NCBI RefSeq assembly: GCF_019683635.1
Contig: NZ_JADGIA010000032.1
Location: forward strand, 1-33,612
From: Thermogemmatispora sp.
GTDB taxonomy: Bacteria > Chloroflexota > Ktedonobacteria > Ktedonobacterales > Ktedonobacteraceae
DNA length: 33,612 nucleotides
Direction of reading: 5' to 3'
This document shows, piece by piece, positions 26,093 to 33,612 of this stretch. Under the pieces are notes generated by a model. The model ran no database searches, was not told the DNA's origin, and was given only the letters and a program-made list of their open reading frames with translations. The stretch's first letter is position 1. The number at the start of each line of letters is the position of its first letter. A program made the position numbers and the translations under genes.

Positions 26093-26109
26093 TGACTGAC
26101 AGTCAGTCA
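26093..26109. promoter_or_regulatory. Perfect 17-bp palindrome, probable repressor operator
   Basis: TGACTGAC-A-GTCAGTCA is fully symmetric around a central A. Palindromes built from TGACTGAC-type half-sites are common operators of TetR/AcrR-family regulators. A consensus-like TTGACA (26083-26088) lies beside it. No regulator gene of that family is in this window. Confidence 0.6.
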
Positions 26110-26345
26110 AGATCTTGCGACCAGAGACGAGGGTAGGCTGCGACGAAGGGAGCTGAGGGCAGAGAAGAAGACCAGAAAGGCGGAGCTGGCCGGAGTTATA
26201 AGAGGTATTGCCGGCGCCAGGCAGGCGTTGGAGCAAGGAGAGTGGCGCGGGCAGCTCACGCTGTGGCCAATGCTGAGTGGAGCCTCCCGCCCTGGCTACG
26301 CTGGCACGGCGGGAGAGCAGCAATCTGGAGTTGGTGATTGGCCAC

Positions 26346-26918
26346 TCAGCTCAGGCCATGCTGCGAGAGGCAGTCATCCCGATGAAAATCGGTCTGGAGG
26401 AGGCGCTGAGGGATCAGACGAAAGAGGCCCGTTCCGATTTGGACTGCATTTGTCAGGGTTCGCAGGGCCATTAAAGCCCCAATGCGCGTCTCCTCACTAT
26501 AGTCGAGCAGTTCAACCATGTGATCGAACTCGGCCTGCGTCAGCACCTCATAGGAGAGATCTGGGCGCACCAGCATCGTCAAGTCGAGATCGACGTAGCG
26601 CACACGTGCCACCTCGATAGTCGGTGGCAAGATAATGGTCGCATAAGTATAGAGCAGGTCGCAGCCATTATAGAAGGCGCTCAACATATACCAGCGCTCC
26701 GGCCAGAAGAACTGGAGACAATGATGGCGCAATGGGCGCGTTCCGGTGGTCCACTCCATCAGTGTTCCGGCAGGCAGCCAGAGGCGCAAGCAGTCGGTTC
26801 CTGGTGAAGCAGTTGGAGGATCGCTTAGCTGCACCTCTGGTGAAAGGCGATAGGAGCGCCAGGTGCCACGCAGCACTCCATCATAGCTGCGACTCTCGAC
26901 ACGAAAATCCGGTTGCAT
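26346..26918 (-). CDS. DUF402 domain protein
   Basis: A 190-residue protein of the DUF402 family, beta-barrel proteins that include FomD-like nucleotide phosphohydrolases; many members are uncharacterised. The family pattern is visible in the middle and end: WYMLSAFYNGCDLLYTYATI, the metal-site-like VRYVDLDLTMLVRPDLSYEV, and LTQAEFDHMVELLDYSEETR. A short C-terminal helix region completes it. The frame opens as far as 27014, but a promoter at 26975-26947 would start transcription near 26940, so the ATG at 26918, with AAGGGAG 10 nt upstream, is the best start. It is divergent from the large cyclase/ATPase gene. Its substrate is unknown. Confidence 0.78.
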   Translation of the reverse strand: MQPDFRVESRSYDGVLRGTWRSYRLSPEVQLSDPPTASPGTDCLRLWLPAGTLMEWTTGTRPLRHHCLQFFWPERWYMLSAFYNGCDLLYTYATIILPPTIEVARVRYVDLDLTMLVRPDLSYEVLTQAEFDHMVELLDYSEETRIGALMALRTLTNAVQIGTGLFRLIPQRLLQTDFHRDDCLSQHGLS

Positions 26919-26946
26919 ACGTATACTTCTCCCTTCCATCCGCCTC

Positions 26947-26975
26947 ATAGTACGCAAATCTGCCCGGTTCGTCAA
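26947..26975 (-). promoter_or_regulatory. Sigma-70-type promoter of the DUF402 gene
   Basis: On the minus strand TTGACG (26975-26970) and TACTAT (26952-26947) are exactly 17 bp apart. The predicted start, about 20 nt before ATG 26918, excludes the longer upstream reading-frame starts. Confidence 0.6.
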
Positions 26976-27096
26976 GCTGGGCCGGGTGGAGCATGAGTGA
27001 GGGCGCAGGTTCACCTTCTGCTTCTACTGATCCGCGCCTCCTCGCAGGCTGGTTCCAGCGATCAACAGCTGCTATCTCCCAGCCAGCGAAATATAG

Positions 27097-27102
27097 TAGA
27101 AT
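27097..27102 (+). promoter_or_regulatory. Weak -10 candidate for the cyclase/ATPase gene
   Basis: TAGAAT inside an AT-rich patch (ATATAGTAGAATAAC) in the divergent spacer 26919-27218, about 117 nt before the gene. No -35 recognised. Confidence 0.25.
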
Positions 27103-27218
27103 AACAGCTAGAGATTTGCCTTACGCCGTCGTCAGAGCAAGCCCAAGAGCGAGCGAGAAAGGGTTTCTCCTGCGCCAGCAAGAGCAGCGGGCAGGAGTTG
27201 CGAAAGAGTATAGAGATC

Positions 27219-30200
27219 ATGCTGCGCTGTCCGCATTGTCAGACGCAGAATCCATCGCATGCCAAATTCTGCTTTGCCTGCGGCCTTCGCTTCCTGATCT
27301 GCCCATATTGCGGTACGGCCAATCCCCCGGTAGCCCGCTTCTGCATTGAATGCGGACGGGTTCAGGGACAGAAGGGACGTGGACGGGAGCCAACGGAGAC
27401 CTCGTCTCTGCCGATACCAGCTGTCCGCGGTGGAGAGGAAGGAGAGTCGTGGCCAGAATCACTGCCCCAGCTGCCTGCGCCAGTGCTGGCGCTGGAGCCG
27501 GCTTCGGAGGAGGCACCAGCACCGCTGCCAGCTTTGAGTACGCCCGAAGAGCGGCGGGTGGTGACCGTGATGTTCGCCGACATCATCGGCTCGACGCCCC
27601 TGGCCGATCGCCTTGATCCAGAGGACTTGCGGGCCATCCTCGCAGGCTACTTCAACCTGATGACAGAGCAGATTCGCCGCCACGGCGGTACTGTAGAGAA
27701 ATATATCGGTGATGCCGTCATGGCTGTCTTTGGCCTGCCGCTGGCGCACGAGGATGATCCCGATCGGGCCATTCGAGCTGCCCTCGACATGCAAGCTGCG
27801 CTGGTGCGTTTCAATCAGGAACGACTTCAGCGCGATCCAGAGGCGGTGCTTCTCCAGATGCGCATCGGGATCAACACCGGTGAAGTGGCCACGCCCGGGC
27901 CTGATGGCAGCCTCAACAGTCGCCGGGATTTTCTAGTGACGGGTGAGGCGGTCAATCTCGCCGCGCGCCTGCAGCAGGTGGCTAGTCCCGACACTATCCT
28001 GGTAGGGGAGCGCACCTATCTAGCCACGCGAGAGATCTTCCGCTTTCGCCCGCTGGCGCCCTTGCAGCTCAAGGGGAAGGAGGAGCCGATCCGGGCCTGG
28101 GTTGTGCTGGGCCTGGCGGACGAGCAGCCCGCCAGTTCACTGGTAGCGCGTGCTCGACGCGGCCTGCTGGCCCCGTTGATCGGGCGCTCGCTGGAACTGA
28201 CGCTGATGCACGCGACCTATGCTCGTGTACTGGCCGAGCGGCAGCCTCATCTGATCACCTTGCTGGGTCCCTCGGGCATCGGCAAGTCGCGCCTGGTGCA
28301 CGAGTTCATCGATCGCGAGCAGGAGAAAGCCCGCAGTACGACTGGCCCAGATCAGCTGCCGGTGCCGCTGGTCATGCATGGGCGCTGCCCGCCCTACGGC
28401 GAGGGCATCACATACTGGCCGCTGATCGAGATCCTGCGGGCCTTGCTCCAGGTTCAATATAACGAGAGCGATGAGGATATCCATCGGCGCTTCACAGCCT
28501 TCGTCAGTGAAGTATTGGAGAGGGCCGGGCACAAAGAAGAGGCCGAGGATGTGGCTGAGGCCATCCTGCTGAGCGTGGGGCGCCAACTCGGAAGGTCGGT
28601 AGCTTTGCCACCGAGCGGTGAGCGTCGCGAGCGGCAGCGCATGGCCCATACTCGCAATCTTGAGCAAAGCGGTGCTCAGATGAGCTTACTACGCTCCTGG
28701 CGTATCTTCCTCGCGGCGCTGGCTCAGCAGCAGCCTCTCATTCTCGTGATCGACGATCTCCAATGGGCAGATGAGGCCCTGCTCGATCTGCTGGAGCACC
28801 TGATGGAGCGCCTGAGCAACGTTCCGATTCTCTTGCTCTGTCCGGCGCGGCCCGAGTTTCTGGAGCGGCGCCAGGACTGGGGTGGGGGCCAGCGCAATTT
28901 TACCACTATTGTGCTAGAGGCCCTTTCCGCCGAGGAGAGCAAGGAGCTGGTGCGCGCCTTGCTGAAGAACACCGAGCTACCCGAAGCTCTCTGTCATACG
29001 ATCCTTTCCCGGGCTGAGGGCAATCCTTTCTTTGTTGAAGAGCTGATCCGCATGTTCATCGACCAGGGGCTTCTGGTCTATGAGCAGGATAGCTGGCGCG
29101 TGGCCCGCGAGAAGGAGCATCTTTTTAGCGAGTTGGCCAGCCCGGCAGGGCCTCCCGATGATGCCCTGCTGGATCTCCATTATACGCTGCCCTTGCCGCG
29201 GGTTCCCGATACGATCCAGGGCGTTCTGGCGGCGCGTGTCGATCTGCTCAGCCCTGTCGAGAAGCATGTCTTACAGAAGGCGGCGATCATCGGACGCACG
29301 TTCTGGCTCTCGGGCTTGCGCGAGCTGACGGATGATCTGGATGAGGAGACGCTCTTGCAGACCCTGGAGTCGCTGATCACGCGCGACTTTATCTCTGAGT
29401 CGGAGCGGCGCGATCGCAGCCCCGTTGAGAACGATCGAGTCTTCAGCTTCAAGCATATTCTAACGCGGGATGTCGTCTATCATACGCTTTCGCGAGCCCA
29501 CCGCGCTCTGAGCCATGCCCGTCTGGCGCGCTGGCTGGAAGAGCAAGTCAACGGGCGCACTGATCGCTTTGTTGAGTTGCTGGCTTATCATTACCAGCAG
29601 GCAGCTGCTCACTGGACGCCCAATTTGCTTGCCAGCCTGGCCGAGCAAGCCGAGCCAGAGCTGACACTGCAGGAGCTGCGGCAGCGAGCTACGCTCTATC
29701 TGACGAGCGCGGGCGATCAGGCGCTGCGCAGCTACTACACGATTCGCGCCATCCAGGCTTATAGCGATGCGCTGGAGTTGTTGAGCGAGAGTGGAGCGGA
29801 GCGGCGTGCCCTGGCCCGCATGTATGAGAAGCTGGGCGACGCCTTCACGCAGCGCGCCAATCTCAAGGAAGCCTGGCTGGCCTATCGGCAGGCGCTCCAG
29901 CTGCTGGAAGCTGTGGACGAGCCGCCTTCGGCTGATCTCCTCTATCTTTACGATAGTCTGGCAGAGCTGGCAACGCGCTGGGGGCCGTGGCACGACGCCC
30001 CTCCCGATATGGATGAGGTACGCTCATATATCGATGCCGGGCTGGCTCTTGCAGAGGATCAGGGAGACCGCTCTGTCTTTCTGACCTATCTGGCTCTGTG
30101 GCATATGCGTTCGCGAGAGGATGATCCCAACGACGTTAATGAGCGAGCCAGGCAGGCGGAGCAGGCGCTCAAGAGCGCCCGTGAGGCGCGGCGCCTGGCT

Positions 30201-31259
30201 GAGGAGGCCCAGGATATAGAAGCGCTCTGGCTGGCCCTCGACGCTCTCGGCGGTATCTATATGAGGCTTTGCGACTATGCCGAAGCCCATCGCACTCAGC
30301 ATCAGCGTCAGCAGCTCCAGGCCCAGATTACTCGTCAGCAGGGGAGGCAGGATCGGCAGGAGTTGCACGACCTCTACTATTCCCTGGGATGGGTGCACTT
30401 TTTTATCTGCGATTATCCAACGGCAGCGCGCTGGTTCGGTGAGTCGTGGCAGGTTGCCCAGACAATGGAAAGTCCGCCGTTGCTCCTGCTCAGTATGCTG
30501 GGACGCATCCATGTCTGGTACGAATGGGACCGCTGGGGTGATGCGCGTGAGGCAGCGCAGAAGGCTCTGCAGCTGATCGAACAATATCAGCTTGAAGAGA
30601 TGTGGGAGATCGATGCCCTGAAGCATCTGGTAATGATTGCTTATCAGACGGGTGACTATGAGAGTGGGGAACGCTATCTGCGCCGTCTCAGGCTTGTCGG
30701 TGAGCAGGCAACCTCTCGTCTGCTGCGCCTGGATCTGGAGCTAGTCTTGCAGCTTGCGCGCCAAGACTGGGATGGGGCAGTTGAGACGCTCAAGGAGGAG
30801 ATTCGACGTCACGAGCCATTTGTCCGACCGGAGCAGCAGTCGCTGCTGGCCGAACTTCTGGTTCAGACCGGCGCCCCTGCTGAGGAGCAGGCCGCGTGGT
30901 GTCAGCGGGCGCTGGCGGCGGCGCGCCGGTCTGAGGCATTGAAGGCCGAGGGACGGGCCTGGCGGGCGCAAGGCCGTATGGCGCTGGCTCTGCAGCGCTG
31001 GGAAGAGGCGCGGACCTGTCTGCAGCAAGCCTTAGCACTTTTCGAACGCCTTGACCTCCCGTGGGAGCGAGGCCAGACCCTCTACTGCCTTGGCGAGTTG
31101 CATCAGAGACAGGCTGTCAGCGCTCAGCTACCTGATGCGGTGGAGTTGTGGCGCGAGCTGGCTCGCCGTTACTTTACTCAGGCGCTGGGCTTCTTTAGGG
31201 CCTTGCGCGCCGTACGCGATATCGAGCGGGCCAATCGTGCCCTGCAAGAGCTGTCATAG
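27219..31259 (+). CDS. Giant regulator: zinc ribbons, class III nucleotide cyclase, STAND-type ATPase, TPR repeats
   Basis: A 1346-residue signalling protein. Two N-terminal zinc ribbons (C4-x2-C7 with C18-x2-C21, and C28-x2-C31 with C42-x2-C45) lead through a Pro/Glu-rich linker to a class III cyclase domain (about 112-300). That domain has both metal aspartates, D121 (VMFADIIGSTP) and D165 (YIGDAVMAVFG), and the transition-state pair N246/R250 (VNLAAR). An AAA/STAND ATPase follows: P-loop GPSGIGKS (350-357), Walker B LILVIDDLQWAD (507-518) and LSRAEGNPFFVEELIRM. The rest, about 800-1346, is alpha-helical with TPR-like units (ALARMYEKLGDAFTQRANLK, EAWLAYRQALQLL). No DNA-binding domain is seen. 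ATG 27219 is chosen over TTG 27198, whose GGAG would be directly adjacent. The cyclase residues are intact, so cyclic nucleotide synthesis is plausible; the stimulus is unknown. Confidence 0.88.
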   Translation: MLRCPHCQTQNPSHAKFCFACGLRFLICPYCGTANPPVARFCIECGRVQGQKGRGREPTETSSLPIPAVRGGEEGESWPESLPQLPAPVLALEPASEEAPAPLPALSTPEERRVVTVMFADIIGSTPLADRLDPEDLRAILAGYFNLMTEQIRRHGGTVEKYIGDAVMAVFGLPLAHEDDPDRAIRAALDMQAALVRFNQERLQRDPEAVLLQMRIGINTGEVATPGPDGSLNSRRDFLVTGEAVNLAARLQQVASPDTILVGERTYLATREIFRFRPLAPLQLKGKEEPIRAWVVLGLADEQPASSLVARARRGLLAPLIGRSLELTLMHATYARVLAERQPHLITLLGPSGIGKSRLVHEFIDREQEKARSTTGPDQLPVPLVMHGRCPPYGEGITYWPLIEILRALLQVQYNESDEDIHRRFTAFVSEVLERAGHKEEAEDVAEAILLSVGRQLGRSVALPPSGERRERQRMAHTRNLEQSGAQMSLLRSWRIFLAALAQQQPLILVIDDLQWADEALLDLLEHLMERLSNVPILLLCPARPEFLERRQDWGGGQRNFTTIVLEALSAEESKELVRALLKNTELPEALCHTILSRAEGNPFFVEELIRMFIDQGLLVYEQDSWRVAREKEHLFSELASPAGPPDDALLDLHYTLPLPRVPDTIQGVLAARVDLLSPVEKHVLQKAAIIGRTFWLSGLRELTDDLDEETLLQTLESLITRDFISESERRDRSPVENDRVFSFKHILTRDVVYHTLSRAHRALSHARLARWLEEQVNGRTDRFVELLAYHYQQAAAHWTPNLLASLAEQAEPELTLQELRQRATLYLTSAGDQALRSYYTIRAIQAYSDALELLSESGAERRALARMYEKLGDAFTQRANLKEAWLAYRQALQLLEAVDEPPSADLLYLYDSLAELATRWGPWHDAPPDMDEVRSYIDAGLALAEDQGDRSVFLTYLALWHMRSREDDPNDVNERARQAEQALKSAREARRLAEEAQDIEALWLALDALGGIYMRLCDYAEAHRTQHQRQQLQAQITRQQGRQDRQELHDLYYSLGWVHFFICDYPTAARWFGESWQVAQTMESPPLLLLSMLGRIHVWYEWDRWGDAREAAQKALQLIEQYQLEEMWEIDALKHLVMIAYQTGDYESGERYLRRLRLVGEQATSRLLRLDLELVLQLARQDWDGAVETLKEEIRRHEPFVRPEQQSLLAELLVQTGAPAEEQAAWCQRALAAARRSEALKAEGRAWRAQGRMALALQRWEEARTCLQQALALFERLDLPWERGQTLYCLGELHQRQAVSAQLPDAVELWRELARRYFTQALGFFRALRAVRDIERANRALQELS

Positions 31260-31316
31260 CAAATTGCAGAGGATAGCAGGGAGAGTCAAATCTACAGCGA
31301 GCGGGTGGTGGATCAT

Positions 31317-32291
31317 TTATATCTCTGTCAGGGTTTCATAGCGCCACCAGTGTTCATCGTGCCAGAGGCGTGTCGAATCCCAGGCCGGTCCCATCGTGCG
31401 GGGCAGTGGCGCCAGGTGGACCTGCTGCAAGGCGGCGCCTGCCTCCAGCAGGTGACGCTGAACGCTACGTAAAGCCAGCTGCGGCGTATTGTTGACCTGG
31501 CTCAGATGAGCCAGCCAGATCCAGCGCAGGCCATCGGTGCGCCAGGTCTGCAAGATTGCCTGTGCTGCCTGCTCGTTAGAGAGATGGCCCGTGGGGCTGA
31601 GGATGCGCATCTTGAGGGCATAGGTGTAGGGACCACGCAGGAGCCGTTCGCGATCATGATTGGCCTCCAGGATCAGCAGGTCGGCTTGACGCATCGCCTC
31701 TAGCATGATCGGAGTGACCGAGCCGCTATCTACTACCACGCAGACACGACATCCTCCGGCGCTAAGCAGGTAGCCGCAAGGAGCAGCAGCATCGTGAGGG
31801 ACTGGAAAGGAAACGATCTCGACATCGCCGAGCAGGCAGGAGCTGCCAGCAGACAAGGCCAGTGTTCGTCTCAGGGGCAACGAGGTCGTCACTCTCTCCG
31901 CGCAAGCACGGTGTTGTCCCTGCCGGGCGGCAGGGCGCTTCTCTCTTAAACCAAGAGAGAGAGGCTGCTCCGCATCAACCTGGCTGCCAGCTGTCGCTTG
32001 GAATTCTGGCCGTGAGTTATCTACCAGGGCTGCCAGGGTAGCAGGGTCAGAGATCACGAGAGGATCGTAGCGCTTCAGCAGCGTGGGAAGGGCCAGCGTA
32101 TGGTCATTATGTTCGTGAGTGAGAAGAACAGCCAGGATCTGGGCAGGGGAGACGCCGGCGAGATGGAGGCGATTGATCAACGTGCGGCAGGGCAGGCCAG
32201 CATCGACCAGGAGTCTGGTTCGTCCGTTGGGGCCGGCCTCAATGAGCACGGCGTTGCCGCTGCTGCCACTTCCCAGAGAAATCACGCGCAT
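31317..32291 (-). CDS. MBL-fold metallo-hydrolase (YycJ/WalJ-like)
   Basis: A 324-residue metallo-beta-lactamase-fold protein. Metal ligands are seen in LLTHEHNDHTLAL (H59, H61, D63, H64), a later histidine in VPHDAAAPCGYLL (H166) and an aspartate in VCVVVDSGSV (D188). The start MRVISLGSGSSGNAVLIEAG is characteristic of the YycJ/WalJ group, putative 5'-to-3' DNA exonucleases involved in repair. About 50 residues (roughly 95-150), basic and low in hydrophobic content, are inserted between the second strand and H166, making it longer than the usual 260-270. The C-terminal half keeps LLILEANHDRERLLRGPY and the TGHLSNEQAAQAI motif. ATG 32291 has AGAGAG upstream. The amidohydrolase gene ends 96 nt before it, so the two may be co-transcribed. 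Confidence 0.83.
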   Translation of the reverse strand: MRVISLGSGSSGNAVLIEAGPNGRTRLLVDAGLPCRTLINRLHLAGVSPAQILAVLLTHEHNDHTLALPTLLKRYDPLVISDPATLAALVDNSRPEFQATAGSQVDAEQPLSLGLREKRPAARQGQHRACAERVTTSLPLRRTLALSAGSSCLLGDVEIVSFPVPHDAAAPCGYLLSAGGCRVCVVVDSGSVTPIMLEAMRQADLLILEANHDRERLLRGPYTYALKMRILSPTGHLSNEQAAQAILQTWRTDGLRWIWLAHLSQVNNTPQLALRSVQRHLLEAGAALQQVHLAPLPRTMGPAWDSTRLWHDEHWWRYETLTEI

Positions 32292-32387
32292 AGACTCTCT
32301 ACCCGGGCCTGTTCTGACATTGCTAGTTTTTGCTCTGCCTCGTCTTCGTTGTCGACGTGGCAGGAAGCCTGGCCTTCCCTCACGGCA

Positions 32388-33245
32388 TCAGCGTGCAGGT
32401 TGCTCAGGCAGGCCAAGCAGGAGGCGCGCGTTCTCACCCAGGATTTTGGTCAGTTCATCGGCGCTGAGGCCGGCCTGCTGAATGTGCTCGATGACGCGGC
32501 GCTGGCGCAGCAAGCCATAGTCACTGGCGAACAGAATGCGCTCAGCGCCTACCAGCCTTGCCACCGTTGGGAAGATGGCTGGACGGTAGAGGAAGACCGT
32601 TGCAGCAGTATCATACCACACCAGGGAACAGGCCTGCTGCACCTCTGGCATCAAAGTATAAAAAGGCAGGCCTCCACCCCAATGGGCAGCGACGAAGCGT
32701 ACATCGGGGAAAGCCGTCAAGAAAGCGACAACATCGGCCACGGAGACATCGCCTTTGCCGGGATAGAGGTGGCCTACAGGCTCGCTGCAATGGGAGAGGA
32801 CGAGCAAGCGATAGTGGCGCACCACCTCAATGAGGGGAGCCAGCAAACGGGTATCGCTCAGGCGATAGCCCTGGCCGTGAGGCATCAGTTCGCCCATGCC
32901 GATCATACCAGCCTGTACACAGCGCTCCAGCTCGTGCACCGCGCGGCTGCCAGCCGTAGGTAAGATTACCGCCATGCCATAGATGCGGCCCGGATAACGG
33001 CGCATGGCATCCAGGACATAGCTGTTACACTCCTCGATGAGGCCCGCGTCGGTCCAGCCGAAGGAGAAGGCCACCGAAGCATCCACGCCCGCAGCGTCCA
33101 TTTCTGCGATCAGGTCCTCAGCAGTGGCCAGCTTAGTGCGGGGATTGGCATAGAGGGTCCGAAACCAGGGATCGCGCTCGCAGTAGCGCTCACGCTGCTG
33201 ACAAATAGAGGGAGGAAAGAGATGGGTGTGGAAATCAATGATCAT
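32388..33245 (-). CDS. Amidohydrolase-2 family metal-dependent hydrolase
   Basis: A 285-residue TIM-barrel enzyme of the amidohydrolase-2 (ACMSD-like) family, which hydrolyses or decarboxylates small cyclic or aromatic acids. The N-terminal IIDFHTHLFPP supplies H6 and H8, followed by metal or active-site residues H152 (VLSHCSEP), H188 (FVAAHWGGGLPFY) and D242 (ILFASDYGLL), in the usual order and spacing. The length is normal. ATG 33245 lies close to the rRNA terminator, and no strong ribosome-binding site is evident, so the start is moderately sure. The MBL-fold gene follows on the same strand. No pathway partners nearby point to the substrate. Confidence 0.85.
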   Translation of the reverse strand: MIIDFHTHLFPPSICQQRERYCERDPWFRTLYANPRTKLATAEDLIAEMDAAGVDASVAFSFGWTDAGLIEECNSYVLDAMRRYPGRIYGMAVILPTAGSRAVHELERCVQAGMIGMGELMPHGQGYRLSDTRLLAPLIEVVRHYRLLVLSHCSEPVGHLYPGKGDVSVADVVAFLTAFPDVRFVAAHWGGGLPFYTLMPEVQQACSLVWYDTAATVFLYRPAIFPTVARLVGAERILFASDYGLLRQRRVIEHIQQAGLSADELTKILGENARLLLGLPEQPAR

Positions 33246-33282
33246 GTTCCGCTTCGCTTCCAGAAGGGTGCTCCAGGCTATT

Positions 33283-33311
33283 AAAAAAGGGCGTTGCTCA
33301 CTGGCACGCCC
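33283..33311 (-). terminator. Intrinsic terminator of the rRNA transcript
   Basis: On the minus strand GGGCGT (33311-33306) and ACGCCC (33294-33289) form a 6-bp stem, with GC/GC pairing inside and one bulge, followed directly by six T (33288-33283). It lies about 210 nt after the 3' end of 23S rRNA and about 40 nt before the amidohydrolase start. Confidence 0.85.
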
Positions 33312-33519
33312 CTTTCTTTTCCTGCTTCCTTACTGTGCCTCTTGGATATGCTTTTTTGGAAGAAAAAGCAACAGCGAAACAGGGAGAAACCTCCAACTGA
33401 AAGGTGTCTTGCCTCAATTTTGCTGAGGGAGAAGTCCGTCGCGACAGCGGGGAAGCGTCGCGCGCTCCATCCTAGACAACAGCAGGCGTTCAGTGATCTT
33501 TTGCAGTATCGTAAGGAAG
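33312..33519. other. Spacer after 23S rRNA, no 5S rRNA found
   Basis: About 208 nt between 23S and the terminator. It contains two inverted repeats, TGCTTTTT/AAAAAGCA (33349-33370) and GCGAC/GTCGC near 33440-33460, possibly processing stems. The conserved 5S segments are not seen on either strand. Confidence 0.55.
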
Positions 33520-33612
33520 GCACAAGCCGTTCGGTCATTAGGGCCGGTCAGCTGCACCTGTTACCAGGTGTCCACCTCCGGTCTATCAACCAGGTGATCT
33601 TCCTGGGACCTT
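33520..33612 (-). rRNA. 23S ribosomal RNA, 3' end (partial, runs off the right edge)
   Basis: Read on the minus strand, the last bases of the window match the conserved 3' end of bacterial 23S rRNA: CCAGGAAGATCACCTGG, GGTTGATAGACCGGAGGTG, CAGCTGACCGG and CCTAATGACCGA. The helix with GACACCTGGTAACAGGTG is the variable final stem-loop. The mature end is placed near 33520 by analogy (GGCTTG..., which should pair with the 5' end of 23S outside the window) and is uncertain by several bases. The rest of the gene lies beyond position 33612. Confidence 0.92.

Larger units (their letters stand above)
25893..26345. promoter_or_regulatory. Regulatory region upstream of the oxidase/exporter operon
   Basis: About 450 nt without a gene. 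It holds an extended -10 on the minus strand, a GGCCTG/CAGGCC hairpin at 26021-26036, a 13-bp direct repeat and a perfect palindrome, all listed or discussed separately. Overlapping frames look like chance. Confidence 0.6.

Noticed and set aside
33312..33519. Possible 5S rRNA after 23S
   Set aside because: I looked for the conserved 5S internal segments on both strands and found none.

Overview
The window looks like chromosomal DNA from a GC-rich (roughly 60% by eye) free-living bacterium. My best guess is Chloroflexota, class Ktedonobacteria (Thermogemmatispora-like). The reasons are the Ser/Thr kinase fused to WD40 repeats, the giant zinc-ribbon/adenylate-cyclase/ATPase/TPR regulator, and housekeeping genes scattered in short units. 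This assignment comes from gene content only and is not proven by the sequence. I saw no phage, IS element, CRISPR array or tRNA.

Layout. (1) 1-3120, plus strand, translation and RNA genes: rpsT (S20), rplS (L19), rnhB (RNase HII) with a strong intrinsic terminator, and rlmB (23S rRNA methyltransferase). (2) 3330-8053, envelope glycan block: a large GT-C-type membrane glycosyltransferase on the plus strand converges with a minus-strand pair resembling DprE1/DprE2, the two halves of the epimerase that makes polyprenyl-phospho-arabinose in mycobacteria. (3) 8371-9018: thiamine pyrophosphokinase. (4) 9086-11320: membrane-anchored Ser/Thr kinase with a WD40 propeller. (5) 11608-14907: a ThiZ-ThiX-ThiY thiamine-precursor ABC importer read leftwards from a good sigma-70-type promoter through a clear TPP riboswitch; with thiN nearby this makes a small thiamine neighbourhood. 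(6) 15204-17667: a CNNM/CorC-type membrane protein converging with a quinone oxidoreductase. (7) 17967-21820, cell-wall peptide block: murF, ddl and a dipeptide (L-Ala-D/L-Glu) epimerase. (8) 21923-25892: a minus-strand operon of a GMC-type alcohol oxidase with an unusual six-cysteine cluster followed by an ABC exporter; a perfect 17-bp palindrome and a 13-bp direct repeat lie upstream. (9) 26346-31259: a DUF402 protein divergent from a 1346-residue cyclase/STAND-ATPase/TPR regulator. (10) 31317-33245: an MBL-fold hydrolase and an amidohydrolase. (11) From about 33520 to the right edge: the 3' end of a 23S rRNA gene on the minus strand, followed by an intrinsic terminator but no 5S rRNA gene.

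The most interesting signals are the DprE1/DprE2-like pair next to a GT-C glycosyltransferase, with alanine at the position of the mycobacterial drug-target cysteine; the TPP riboswitch with a very long downstream leader; the operator-like palindrome before the oxidase/exporter operon; and an rRNA transcription unit that seems to end without 5S. All functions are inferred from sequence motifs read by eye; no database search was run.
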